Source: Collybiopsis luxurians FD-317 M1 (lineage: Eukaryota > Basidiomycota > Agaricomycetes > Agaricales > Omphalotaceae). Taken from it: DNA of 64,000 bases. The DNA lies in assembly GCA_000827265.1 (NCBI GenBank), contig KN834835.1, forward strand, positions 137,676-201,675, in the 5' to 3' direction. The notes under the pieces are model-generated. The model ran no database searches. It was given only the letters and a program-made list of their open reading frames with translations, and was not told where the DNA came from. Positions 38,501-50,260 of the stretch are shown here, in pieces (the first letter of the stretch is position 1; every line of letters begins with the position of its first letter). The position numbers and the translations under genes were made by a program.

Positions 38501-40014
38501 TTCCCCGGCTTGAGTATTTTGTTATTGTATATTACTTTGTTGTACATACAAGTAGTATACAATTTGTACTCGTTAGCTATTCTATTGACTGATCTTTAGG
38601 CTGACAATCACATTAGCCCTATTACTGATTGATTTACCTTCTCTCTCTTGTCTCTCTCTTGGAACTTTATACAAGTTCCATTCTTATACAACTGCTCTCC
38701 AAGTACTCAATTGTGCAGAACCCCTATAACATCAGCTAACAATTATCAATTGTACTTACTGTTGTTCTCTTGTCTACAAATAACAGTACAACAGTACAAT
38801 ACCTATTCATTTAGATAGGTAAGACTAATACAACACTGTTTAACTAGTAAGTTCCATATTATAATAGATCCCTTAAGCCATTGTTTACACATAGCAATCC
38901 TAATCCCAATTAATATCCATTCAACCTGAACACCGAGTACAGTGTTCTTACATTATACCTTGAGAAAATACTATCCAAATGCCTTACAGAACATGCCTCC
39001 TTGGGTAATCATTGTCTAATATCCTGGTCTCTCAAGCTGTAGGTCCTCACCTTAGCTGTTACAAGTATATGATTATATCTCACCAATCCATTATTAACAC
39101 AACTTTGCTGCCAAGCATCTGCTGAGATTATAAGTCCTAATTTTATCCAGAAAAACCCACATGTTGTCAGTTGATTGGACAGACTGTTGCAGATCACTTA
39201 GAGCCAGTGCACTGCCTTTGTCTGAACTGCGGGACTGTAACGGCTCCTTACTTAGATCGTCCCGAACATAAGCAATACCTCGTTCTATTACAGAAATAGA
39301 CCAAAATACTACCATATATGGTGGTTAGGATGAAAGAAAGAAGCTTATGTCACTGGGCGCCAGTACCCCCCTTGGCAACATGTGCGGCAGCGGGCCGTAG
39401 GCGTTACAAGAACTGACCTTTTGACTTGTTTCTAAAAAGTTTGTCTGAACTTCGGAATCAACCTCTTGGGGATAAACAAGGGTCCTTCCTGCAGTTCTGC
39501 ACTTTCTTTGGGCAATACATCTATATTACACATGCAATAAATTACTTGAGAGTATAGCAGAACAGCTTTTTAAATTGTATTTGGCAACCTTATGAGGTAG
39601 GAAGCTCTGAATTTTGAACTGCTACACAATGGGAAGAAATGTTCAAGCAGTGAAAGAAAGACACGGGTAAGAACATCATTGGAGAGATACAAAGAAATGG
39701 CATAGCCACCTAGCAGGATATGATTGCTTGAGCAAATTGCAGAAATCAGAATTTGAGCGCTGCAATTTGACAGGTTTGTGCTGAATGAAGGTAGTCGTGA
39801 TCCACATACAGGTCTAAAAAAATTCAGCGGAAAACATTCAGCCAGCAAAAGCAGCAGGCAGCAGCGCACCTATTCGGATTCTGATACACCATCATTGGCT
39901 GAAAGATTTCTGGGCAACTTTAGTGTCTCTCTCACCCTGTAAAATATTTCCGAAGCAGTTTCACCACCAGTGAGAATGAGAGCTTTGGAAATTTGGAATA
40001 CATCTTACTAGGAT
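35577..40014. other. Long gene-free, AT-rich stretch
   Basis: No gene is supported over 4.4 kb. A stretch around 38000-38560 has many ATGC-rich words and a TATATAAGC box at 38475 followed by pyrimidine-rich sequence, reminiscent of an LTR promoter, but I find no second LTR or coding domain. Two GGGCGCCA-containing GC islands (36835-36900 and 39350-39410) are unexplained. A hAT-like end lies at 37202. Confidence 0.45.
37202..37300 (+). repeat. Left end of hAT-like element
   Basis: GGAGTGTGCACAAAATAACT is followed by CCTGCACTTGACAGCT and GCCGAGTCTCGG, and closely matches the left end of the element at 24958 over about 90 bases. I do not find the matching right end, so it is probably a truncated or internally deleted copy. 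Confidence 0.65.
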
Positions 40015-40080
40015 CTCAATTATAGTGATCTCATCGTGGTTTGGAGAGCGTGGGTACTCTTTCAAAGTGATTTTATTGTC
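40015..40080 (+). pseudogene. Short exon-4 relic of the WRAW-motif membrane gene
   Basis: The frame reads YSDLIVVWRAWVLFQSDF, matching exon 4 of the genes at 4803 and 13366. Neighbouring exons are missing. It is the fourth trace of this family in the window. Confidence 0.7.
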
Positions 40081-40579
40081 ATATAGAACCTAAGACAAAA
40101 ATAATGCGTATGCAGGCTAGATTCACGCTGGCTTAGCTTACAATCCTGCAAAGACTTTTTTCAAGAAAATACAGTTGACAGTGCTCAACGTACTAAAAAA
40201 AGCAAACAGACCTCACAAAACACGGACATAAAATCTTCAACCTTGACTCTTTTCACTGTAACTCAAATAATGACGGTGATAGGTAAATGTAAACTCCCAA
40301 GTGATGCAAAGAAAAAAAAGAAAACAGGACATGCCGGAGACAGGAAACAAAAAGCGAAAAGGAAAAAAAAAAAGGCAGCCCTTCACGGTATTCAAAAGGG
40401 TAAGAAATAACGGACTGCAAATGAGTTTCTCTAATCCAATGAATAAACACGACTGCACTAGCTCGGAATCCTTCCATTTTTATGTCGAACACCCAAAAGA
40501 AAAAAAAAAAAATGGAGGGAAAAAAAGTCGTTACTCCTATCATTACCATCAAAATGGACATCATATATGATACGATATA

Positions 40580-42922
40580 TCATATCGACGCCTTTCCTCT
40601 AGGTTCAAAAGGTAACAAGAGCGCTAAGAACCCAGAAAAGATGATGAGTGCACCGGAAATGTACACCGGTGTAGCAGTGGCGAGGTTCGCATATAATGCG
40701 ATGATGGGTGCCTTTGGTGGGAAGAGCAAGTAAGGACGTGAATACGGCGGATAAGGAGAGGGAGGGCAGAAAACACTTACGATAACACTGAAAATTCTTG
40801 TGGCAGAGGAAACCAAGCCATTCCCGGTCCCTCGATCTTTGGCGGGGAATACCTCGGGTGATATGGCGTACAAAACGCCGTACATAATCTATGTGTCGTA
40901 CGAAAAAGAAGAAACAGCAATGCACGGATTAGTCGTATGGAATGGAACTAGAACTAGGAGAGTACTTACGTTACTAAAAAAGGTATACCCACAGTTCCAT
41001 CCGAGCAGAGCGTTCGAGCTCCGCGCGGTGGTAGTCGCGAATAGGAAAGCGCCTGTGAGCCCTGTCTCATGCGGGAATGGGGGGTATAACAGACGGAAGG
41101 CAGTTGTGGGATGAAAAGGCGGGGACGGAGAGGAAGACGAGGGGAACGAGAAGACGAGAGAGAGATAAGAAAGGAAGGAGGAGACAGAAGGTGGAAGGAA
41201 CAGACAGGAACGAAAGGAAAGGAGGAGAGGAGGAAAAATACCAGGGGTAGTCGTTGAATAAAGTCAACCCATAGAAGATCAAATGAATCACTTGCCGGAT
41301 GAAATAGCCAGCGTCCCTTTCCTTCCGACGTACGGCACTTCGACTGCCCAACCTGCGAGAAAAGCTCCTGGAACGCCAATAACGCTGAGGATGAATGTCT
41401 GTGGGAGATGATGAGAGGTGGATAGCGGGACAAGTCGCGGGGTGGATGCAAAGCTCATGCAGAATTGATCACTCACGTTTCGATAAGTAATGAACAATGA
41501 CCCATCGCCGAATGCATTTCCACGGCTTTGAAGAAGGAAGGGAAGAAAACTATTGTATAACGTTGAGGCCAATCCGATTATCCCTGTAAACACACAATCG
41601 AGAGTCAGCGGGAGGCGGTTTGAAGGGTAAATGGTATCCAGTCTACTTGCCCCATAAGGATATCAGCAACGACGTAGAGAGAGCTAACTTCTTTGTTCTA
41701 AACAACGCCTTGACATGTTCCCAACCTAAGACTGAACTTGCGCTCAATACAGGACGCAAGTTGGGGTGGGCGTTGGGTTCGGTATCCATGTCGATCTTCT
41801 CCGTCTCTATCTCCTTACCTACACCATCCCCTGCTCTCACCAAATCCTCTACCGTTAACCTACTCGTCTTTCCATTATACTCCGCGATTTCATGTATAAT
41901 CTTGACTGCTTCCTCATCTTTCCCAATCCCAACGAGAAATCGGGGACTCTCGACGAGCTTGAAGACGAAGAAGCGAATAGACCAGAGCAGAAGAGTTAGG
42001 CCCCCCAAGGTGAAGAGAAGGTATCGCCAGCCCATGTTTTCGGAGCGGGTGCAATTGGCTGAGGAGGCGCAGGAGAAGTTGGTTATCAACGGCCACGCAA
42101 TCTGCAGGTGAAGGTAACGTTACGAAAGTGACGAGAAAACTATTTACAACCATACCAAACTGACGAAAAGTTGACCCAGGCACCACCAAATGGACATCAC
42201 TGTGAGAAGCCATTGGTGGGTCCCCGGTACGAGATCTAGGCCGGGTCAGCAAAGGCGATTAGGGAGTATATAGGAGGAACTGAGTATACCGAGGAAAACA
42301 GCGCTATCCACAGGCATGTTCCCTCCGACACCGACTCCCAAGGTGGCGAGCAAGGAAGCCAGGGCGACCATATTTTGTGCTCCTCCAGCTGCAAGGCCAA
42401 AGATACCCGCGATAAGGAGGGTCAAGTTGAACGACCATCTAAAACTGACGGTTGGGGATTACAAGTTCATTCAGAAAGTGAATACGAACCGTCTTCCCCA
42501 GATATCACAACCAAAACTCCAGACGACAGCCCCGACGAAGAGCCCAATATTGGCTGCAAGTGTAAGGAAAGGACCATTAAACTTGAATTCGTTCACGACC
42601 GGAGTGAGGATAAGGCCAGTGATTAGCTATATTTTGTTCCCGTTGAACGATGTCGATCATCATGCTAAGTCCATACAGTTCTTACCGGCCAAACGCTATC
42701 CGCGAACCACCCAAATCCCGCACAGATGAACAAGTGAATCTGGTATTTCCCCATCCCAATCTCTTGAATAGCATTATTCAATACTCGGGCTTTAGCCTGA
42801 TAAACTTGGTCTATCGTTCCGTCGGCATCGTACATGTCATCCAAAGCGACTTTAGTTGTCGCGATACTCGGTTCGGGAGATGCACGAGATGAAGCCGGTA
42901 GTTGAGCTTTTTCGCTGGACAT
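40580..42922 (-). CDS. Major facilitator superfamily transporter
   Basis: Ten exons join in frame: 42922-42686, 42626-42490, 42438-42290, 42235-42156, 42101-41651, 41583-41477, 41398-41296, 41061-40970, 40888-40781, 40711-40580, giving 531 aa. About twelve membrane helices follow a polar N-terminus of about 60 residues. The loop after helix 2 reads GCDIWGRRW, the MFS signature, and GRKG occurs in the second half. A long central cytoplasmic loop holds many charged residues. The pattern IQEIGMGKYQIHLFICAGFGWFADSVWP is that of the sugar/organic-ion (SV2/SLC22-like) branch; the substrate is unknown. Introns 5 and 7 are GC-AG (donors at 41650 and 41295). Transcribed divergently from the NmrA-like gene. 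Confidence 0.93.
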
Positions 42923-43246
42923 TTTAGTGGAGCTTGGTTGGGAGAGATGACGGACGAGGGAAAAGAGTCAACTCGCATGTCAGAAAAGCATTCTTATAAA
43001 TATACCTGGGTTCATCTCGGGAATATAAATCTCCGAGGAGCGGAATTGCTCAATTGGGAAAATTATAGCCAAACGTGCATATTGTCCTGATAATTCCCGT
43101 TCCGCGATCCTCAACCCGTCCTCAACGCCCTTAGAACATTCCAAGAATTTCATAACCACTCTGAAGCTGACATACATCCATTGAATTGATCATTGTACCT
43201 GTCAGGAGATCCTGCTAACCGGCGCAATATCTTTGCTCGTACCTCG
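42923..43246. promoter_or_regulatory. Shared divergent promoter region
   Basis: Only 324 bases separate the start codons of the MFS transporter (minus) and the NmrA-like gene (plus), so they must share regulatory DNA. I see no certain TATA box or binding site. Co-regulation is an inference from the spacing. Confidence 0.5.
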
Positions 43247-44710
43247 ATGTCTCCGAAGCTCATCCTAGTCACCGGAGCAACTGGTAGACAAGGCAGAGCA
43301 TTCATACACGCACTCATTTCAGCTACTTCCGACATCGATAATGCTCAAAACCCTGGTTCCATCGAACACGATACACCTCCCGACTTTCACATCCTAGCTC
43401 TCACTCGCAATGCTTCCTCTTCCGCAGCAAAATCTCTTTCGATGCAGTACCCAGACCACCTTAGCATTGTCCAAGCTAACCTGGATTCCGAGCCTTCAAT
43501 ACGCAAGCTGTTTGAAGAAGCAAAGTCAAAAGGAGGAGGCGGCATTTGGGGAGTATTTTGCGTTTTAGCTTTCCCTGGGCTAGGTGCGAATGCGGACGGC
43601 GAGGAAGCTCAAGGAAAGGTGTGTATGTAAGTTCTGGATCGCTAATATGCGCACGTTAATGATAACGAAACCTTTTGGATTGTCGTTCTTATCACTGAAG
43701 ACTATCGCCAACCTCGCTCTAGAATACGGCGTCTCAACCTTTATCTTCTCTTCCGTCGAAAGAGGTGGTCAAAAGGACGATGATAAACCTGAAATTCTAA
43801 TGCAAGATCGATATGCCAAAGTCAAAATCGAGCAATATATCAAACAGCTAGGAGAAAAAGGCCTTCCTTGGACGTACGTCGTATGCTGCTTTCTTCATTG
43901 GCTTCCTATCGTCATTGATCAATACGTACTACGCTTATACTTAGCATCCTCCGACCTGGCTTCTTCATGGAAAACTACGAGGGGACCATCGGATCTATTA
44001 CAGTTGGCGTGCTCAAAGCGGGATTACAGCCTACAACTACGATTCAGATGGTGGTAAGTCCAGTATTTTCTCGACAATTCTAAACCTAGTCGCATACCAA
44101 CTCCACACCTACACAAATTATAGGCTATCGATGATATTGGCCACGTTGCTGCAGGCGTATTTAGGGTAAGTGTCCTTCCTTCGCCGCATCCGCGGGTCGA
44201 CAAGGATGCAGAATTCTCAAATCCACGTACATAAAGAATCCAGAATCCTTCCACCATCAGATTCTCTGCATAATCGGCGAACGGTCAACTATGAAAGCAC
44301 AAGAAGAATCATACAAACGTGCAACAGGACGTTCTCTCCCGGCCACTCCGTCCATCATAGCTCGAGGCCTTATTGCCATGAACAAACACACGAAACATCT
44401 GTGAGTGATCCTCAAAGCGTCCGTCCCACTCGAACTGTTCAATCCGGAATGACTGGTTCGGATATATAGTATTTCGGATATCGAACGCGTTCACCGCATC
44501 CAAGAAGAACCAGATGGCCCTCGTATCGAAGTTGACGCTTCAATCGAAGCGACAAGAAGAGCGTACCCACATTTGCGTAATTTTGAAGACTGGGCTTCGA
44601 AAGGAAAACTGTCCAGTGAGTCGAGAGACCCCGCCAACTCCGAGGGTGGGGGACGGAAGGACGGCTGGAATAAGGTTTCCGTTACAAAGTTGACTATGGG
44701 TCGGCAGTGA
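43247..44710 (+). CDS. NmrA-like NAD(P)-binding protein
   Basis: Six exons join in frame: 43247-43618, 43701-43873, 43945-44053, 44124-44165, 44237-44400, 44470-44710, giving 366 aa. The N-terminus LILVTGATGRQGRAF carries the Rossmann dinucleotide-binding glycine motif (GATGRQG, residues 10-16). Later YAKVKIEQYI, LRPGFFMENY and AIDDIGHVAAGVF are typical of the NmrA / atypical short-chain dehydrogenase family, whose members sense or use NAD(P). The start at 43247 was chosen as the first ATG in frame. The C-terminus ends in a Gly/Ser-rich charged tail. An enzyme or a redox sensor are both possible. Confidence 0.92.
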
Positions 44711-45007
44711 TGTACTAGGTACGGTTGACCCTACATGAATAATTGTTATGTTGCGTATATACATCAATGTAATGGCAGGTTTGGAGAAGCTGGGGAGATG
44801 GGGTATGAGAAAGAACTCTGTCTCTTTCAAAGGACAGAATGGGGTTTATGGAATGAGTAGAAAGGTATAAACGAGTGTACAAGATTGTTGAGGTTTTTTA
44901 ACAAACAAAATGAATGACGATGACCGTTACGGCCAGGGAGGTGATGAAAACAGGTACATTGGATTCATCTGGAAGCGAATCGAAATGGTCAATAAATAAT
45001 AGTTGAA

Positions 45008-47270
45008 TCAAGAACTCCGATATGAAGGAGGGTACACGTCCGACTGAGCCACTGTTGACGTGGACCGTACAGTTGAAGATCGAGTAGGCCGAGTCGATCT
45101 GTTCACTTTTGGTCTACTTGTCCTTCGCACATCACCACTACCAGCAGCAGAGGACGCATCCTCGACTACAGTGGCGGCAGTATCAGCATTCGTATGATTC
45201 GAAACGGACCCCGCGGTACCGAACACGCTCGATGGTCCCGGAGCTGCGTCGGCCACGCGGTAGGAAAGTAGGTTTCGAGCTCTTTCACCGAAGCTGGCTG
45301 GAGACGTTGAGGAGGCTGGTCCAGCAATCATGTAGGGCTCGGGACTCGGTGCGCGCTCAGAGGTGGGGCTTCTTGCGGACGCAGAACGACTAAGAAGGTC
45401 AGGGTTTCCGCCTGCTAGAGGCATAATTCCGCGATACCCTGATCTGGAATTCAACCTACAAAAAATGGGGGAGAGTGAGTGCTTTGTGAGAATGGGGAAT
45501 ACATTGTCCGTACATTGCCACTGTAAACGGCCAAGGTAGGTATAGTTGAGACGTCGAAAAGTTTCCCGAAGAGATAGAGAACGCATGCTCACTCATGGTA
45601 ATCACGTAAATCTTGTCCAACATCATCTGATACACCGTCCTGCAGGTTTCATGAAACCGAGTCAAACGAGGACAAGGCTACAGGACTTGAGATGACCGCT
45701 CACCAGCGCAAAGTTTTCGGTTCACTTGCGAACACAGCGGCCGCAACAACTTGAAACAAAATTAACAGAACCCCCCTGATTACGACGAACTGTAGGACCC
45801 TGTGAAACATGGGGTTGTTTCTGTACATGTGAATGAAGAAAAGACGAGAAGAGAGGGAAGGGGAAAGATAGTCCAGTCAAGTCAGTCCTTGTCATATGGA
45901 TGCATTCAGAGCCAACCTACATCTCAATTGCCATAGCAAAATTATTTCGATAGCTCCAAGCGAAAGCTCCAGAGGTTAACAGGTTTGCCCCCAGACGAAG
46001 GAAGTTTTGAGCATCGATCAACGACTATAAGAGTAGGTGGTTAAGACCTGTCCTATCGAAACTTTGACCTTCTTACCTTGACATTCGAAGCAATAAAAGT
46101 ACTCCATAAGGTTGTTTTGAACAAAAAATGAGCTGCGACTGTGTTGGATGTGACAGTCTCATTAGTGAAAGTGGGAAGAGAACTACAAAGGATACATACC
46201 ACATCCGCAGGCTAGATAGAAAATGAGAAAGCCGATGCAAAAAAAAAGTGGCTTGGACAGGGATGACGAAAAAAGCTCACCGAAAGCAGCCATTGACATG
46301 ATCGTCTGTTAAACCCCCGAATCAATGATCAAAAATGAGAATCGTCGCGGATAAAAAAGAAGGAAGAGACTATACCACGACATATGATATGATATTATAT
46401 ATGCGGCTCACTAAGCAAGAAAGGTTCGGATAAATTAGCTCAATTGATGAGAACTTTACTACTCACAAGGATAGATTCTTGATGCAAAGTAGATATCAAC
46501 GCTGGAAAGAACGGGATTCAGGACAACAGCACCTCCCACAAGGCTAGGACATGACTAACATAAGCATCGGGATACCACTAACGACTAGCTCAATGATGAG
46601 GGCTCTGGAGTACGTAGTTAAGCCCAATGGCGTGAAGGGGAGTGATTGTTGATTATTAACCCACCGAGGAGCCTCAAACAAGGCAGCCACATTGCCCCAG
46701 TTGAAAATCTGTGTAGCCGTATATAAGCAAGCGGGTGCGTCGAAAATTAGAATGAGATCTCATTCACAATGAAGACATATGAGGCAGCAATATCCAAGCT
46801 ATCTGTGGCGACAACGAGGGCGCTAAATATCCATCATTGTCATGTCAGTCACCGGTAAACCTCTTGTGCAACCGAGATCTCACCCAAGAACGATCACCTA
46901 GCAGGTGCATAGTATATATGAGTTATGCAAGAAAAAGCGAAAGAACGCGTCACTCACCATAGCATTTACATAGACACTATCATCGTTTCGACGAAAGTAA
47001 CTCCATAATTGAGCTCCTACAATTCCGACCAGTCTTTCGATCTACATTTCAGTACTCGTACTATACCCAGAGTATATTCGCCTCCACGGGTTCATGTTAA
47101 GTGAAACTTACAAGGTAGAGAGAATCGTTCCTGAAAAATTACGGGCTCAAATCGACGCTCTTGCTCGTTTGGGAGATGCAAAAGGACCCACCAAGGAATG
47201 GATTCAGGAAAAGGTCCTGGAGCTCATCTAAAGCGCTGTCAGGAGATGTAGGCGAACCGATCGAGGACAT
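45008..47270 (-). CDS. DUF6534-type seven-helix membrane protein, 16 exons
   Basis: My model joins in frame 47270-47192, 47130-47112, 47033-46958, 46897-46884, 46822-46768, 46708-46576, 46532-46467, 46410-46376, 46305-46281, 46211-46200, 46138-46077, 46024-45921, 45820-45704, 45639-45593, 45520-45514, 45455-45008, giving 432 aa. The result shows the family's course: short N-terminus, GTILSTLLVGIVGAQ, ALVVATDSLDIAASYVF, VDIYFASRIYPLS, and the closing LNSR motif after the seventh helix (DKIYVITMMAMLNSR). A Ser/Thr-rich cytoplasmic tail of about 145 residues follows. Five exons are only 7 to 25 nt long, and all are needed to keep frame and family motifs. DUF6534 proteins are Agaricomycete-specific and uncharacterised. 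Small exon borders could shift slightly. Confidence 0.8.
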
Positions 47271-47857
47271 GGTGGAAATGAAGAATGGCCAGGAAGGAAG
47301 GGAAAAGGGAAAGGACAAAAAGGAAGGGAAAACAATATTCTAGCCCAAAGGATCTGTATATTGCGTCGTATACGTATTCGACAGAATCTCGTGCCTATGT
47401 GGAAATTATCGTCAAGGTTACTATGGAACTTAAGCGCTCTGAACCAGGAGGCTCGACAGCTGAAAACATATGCAGGGCTATGCGCATGCATACATTGAGC
47501 GATTCTGTACACAGCAATACTTGACAGTATTGATCTGTTTAAAGGAAGTGAATTGGCTATGATACCATCTGTCACTCGCGTTCTCAATACTTATCTTATA
47601 TCAACTTTAGGTTGTTCCATGTGCACAAGACTCTTCTGCGATGTGAACGCGAGTTGGGAACCATTCACAGCTAGGATGTTTATCATGACTAGACGCTCAA
47701 CTAACGTGTCCTGTAGAACCCGATTCAATTTCCTGACCTGTCAAGGGAGCGAGCTTGAGAACACAGTCCGATGTGAATTTGCACGAAAAAGACACAGAGA
47801 AAAGTTGGGTGGTAAAGACCAGCCCCGGTATATCTCTGGCGATTGGCATCCAACTTC
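47271..47857. other. Gene-free spacer
   Basis: This is the upstream region of the DUF6534-type gene. No gene or obvious core promoter motif is seen. Confidence 0.45.
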
Positions 47858-48040
47858 CTAGCTGTGGAGGAAGTTATAGGCCTCCCTAGTAAGTTTAAGA
47901 AATGACAAATATTTCTCCGTCCTCTGCCGATCCGATTCACTGAAATCCGAAGGCAGCGTTGAGATAGCGTTAGTGAATAAGGATTCGAGCTCCTGGCGCT
48001 GTCGCTGAGAACTTCTGTTCTCTGTAAATTTGTAACGCAT
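47858..48040 (-). other. Unrecognised short open frame
   Basis: An ATG-started frame of 60 codons has a highly charged, helix-prone sequence (RQRQELESLFTNAISTLPSD) and is preceded by a pyrimidine-AG acceptor-like site (TTTCCAGTTTCAG). It may be the last exon of a broken gene. Not recognised. Confidence 0.25.
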
Positions 48041-48206
48041 AGGACGTGAACCTGAAACTGGAAAAGACCAGATGATTCTCCAATTTATGTGGATTCAGTT
48101 GGACTACTGCCATGACGATAAAGTAGACAAAGTCCGGTGGTGTCGACCTACCTATAACACTAACATTATTCAAAATCACTGGCGAAACAGTCACAGTGCC
48201 AGGGAA

Positions 48207-48302
48207 CCAGGATAGTGGATGGAGAAATCTTGTATGGCTCCAGATCGAGGCTCTGGCAGCGAGGGTGTCACTGAGCTCCCCTCGGTCTACTAGTACTGAA
48301 TC
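48207..48302 (+). pseudogene. 3' fragment of the PPxY membrane-protein family
   Basis: GATAGTGGATGGAGAAATCT and the following GATCGAGGCTCTGGCAGCGA match the last 30 codons of the gene ending at 58417 (DSGWRDL..RDxDSGxExVIELPPDYS). The ending is degraded (ELPSVY). It is an orphan fragment outside the main array. Confidence 0.65.
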
Positions 48303-48499
48303 ACATATTTATGTGTTCAAACCCAAAGTGAACCGCAATTTCTTTGAACGCAATCGTCACATCAGCAAAAGTCAGAAGATAGAACTAAGACAAGGGATAC
48401 TTGACACATTCAAATTTCCCAGGCCGAATGGAAATCGAGAAAACCGATGTAACAAATAAGAGAAACGGATAGCAAATAAAGCTTACCGAAATTAGCCAG

Positions 48500-49110
48500 T
48501 CGTGTCTGTTACTCACTCCAAAAAACAATCGCCAAGATGACCTGTCGTCGATAAAGTAGCGCCAGGAACAGACTGTAACGTGGCAGATGATATGAGATTA
48601 TCGGGGGCAGCAATATTCGAGTTATTTGCTCCCGGTGAACCATTTCCGCACAACTCCGACCGAAATCTTGAAGAACGCTCCCGTAGCAGACACATAGTAT
48701 CTATCGGCCATGCAAGGAAGAGCATTGAAAGAACATGTCACTCACATGGATCTTTCAAGACGATATCATCGGTTCGATCAAAATGATTGAGTACTCAAAA
48801 TTTCAACTAGCCTTTCAGCCTACGTTTCCGTCCCCATCCTCCCTCTCAGGGTGTAATTACATTGACGGGTTTGCGTGAAGAGAAGATTACAAGGGAGAGA
48901 GTCATTCTGATTAAGAGTCCAATTAACAATTTTTCATGTTTGAGAGATTCAAAAGTACGCACCAAGAAAACTGAAATGGACTAAGCGGGACTTCTTGGGG
49001 TGCATTTGAGGTGGGAGGAATTGTAGGCAAACCGCTCAAGGATGTAGTGGAAATGAAAGTGGCTGGGAAGGACGCAAAAAAAAAAGAAAAGAAAACCGAA
49101 TTGTAGTTCA
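48500..49110 (-). pseudogene. 5' part of a DUF6534-type gene, degraded
   Basis: It is collinear with 46700-47300 of the intact gene. GACGATATCATCGGTTCGAT, CAAGGGAGAGAGTCATTCTG and the block around 49010-49060 (GTAGGCAAACCGCTCAAGGA) match the exon 3, exon 2 and exon 1 regions. Frames are broken and the 3' half is missing. Confidence 0.65.
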
Positions 49111-50119
49111 AAGGATCCCAGTGCTGATCCAATAGACATCGGATTCAGCGAAGGAGAACCGAAACACGATAAAGAAACTGGTAAGCTGGTAAGTTTAAGC
49201 AATGTCCTCGGTCCCCTGCTATTAAACCGATATATATCTAGGCAGCACCGAGGTTACCTATCAATGATGGGTATGATTCGAGCCCCAGGCGCAAAAACTG
49301 CACCTTTACTACTCAGCCAGCGTAAAGGGCCTACCATCAGAAGAGATCTGAAAATTCTGCAGCCTACCTTGACTAGTGTCGCGACAGTAAAGATAACAAA
49401 ATTTCAGCATTCAATCACGCTGGGCGAATTTCATATATAGATAGCCTGTTTCTGTTCAGTAATTTGCTGTAAAGATGACGACGATCCACTTGTAACATGG
49501 CACGTAGGCGTATTAATCTCCATCATGCCCTGGCGAACTTGTTGATGACTCGCCTATGTAGCCACGACCAGATCATGTTGTCCACATCGAATGGTTTGAC
49601 AGCGTTTCTATTGTCGACCGGAACACTACTTGTGGTAGATCCAGAGCCGAATGTGGCAGTATTAAACAGTGGGATGTGGGCAGCTGGAATGTCCATTGGT
49701 GCAGGTAAGGGAGTCGGAGAAAGCCGGGTAAGGAGGACGAGTCGTAGGCGGGTTAGGACAGGCTGAGCCGTGCAGATCGCCTTGAGAAGACCGTTCTGAG
49801 GGACGACAAGGCTCTGGAAGATTCCACGCCGGAGGTTCGTTAGGAACTTGATTAGGATCTGAAGCTGTAACGGCACTACTCAATCTGGGGATCTTTTGGA
49901 ATGAGCTGGCGGCCAACTTGTCGTCTGGAAAGGGTTTATCGGACACTTTATATTGCTCTTCCTCCTCCGAACCCTTCTGAGACTTTAGTAAATCGGCGGC
50001 TGTGAGAACTGTGAATGGGAGGCAATGGGAGGCTTTCGGTTGAGGGACGACGTTTGAGGGCGTCAGGATGAAACGACCGGGAAGTTGCCGACTTCTGTGA
50101 TGTCATTGCCGACCTCTCC
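49111..50119. other. Spacer with one unassigned minus-strand open frame
   Basis: Between about 50100 and 49662 the minus strand is open and reads like protein (TVLTAADLLKSQKGSEEEEQ and SDKPFPDDKLAASSFQKIP), Pro/Ser-rich towards its end. It has no start codon in frame, but an acceptor-like CACAG lies at its 5' end. It is not recognised and may be a relic exon. Confidence 0.3.
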
Positions 50120-50260
50120 TTGTCGGCATCAGAGGCAGACCTGCAACAATCATGATGGTCACTCATACTACCGCCGCGACTGACGATCGAAAAAGTAAGA
50201 CGACGACTTGAAGATGGATACCTTTACCCATCTGGCTTTCTATTGTTCGCCTCTTACTTC
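50120..50260 (+). repeat. Orphan 5' flank of the PPxY membrane-protein family
   Basis: ACAATCATGATGGTC, then GACGATCGAAAAA, ATGGATACCTTTACCCATCT and TATTGTTCGCCTCTTAC, match the regions upstream of the family members at 50750-50860, 56735-56815 and 60025-60120. No coding part follows, so it is a promoter remnant of a lost copy. Confidence 0.65.

Noticed and set aside
38000..39000. Possible LTR with TATATAAGC and pyrimidine-rich downstream part
   Set aside because: No matching second LTR, no TG...CA ends with target duplication, no primer-binding site that fits, and no retroelement domains nearby.
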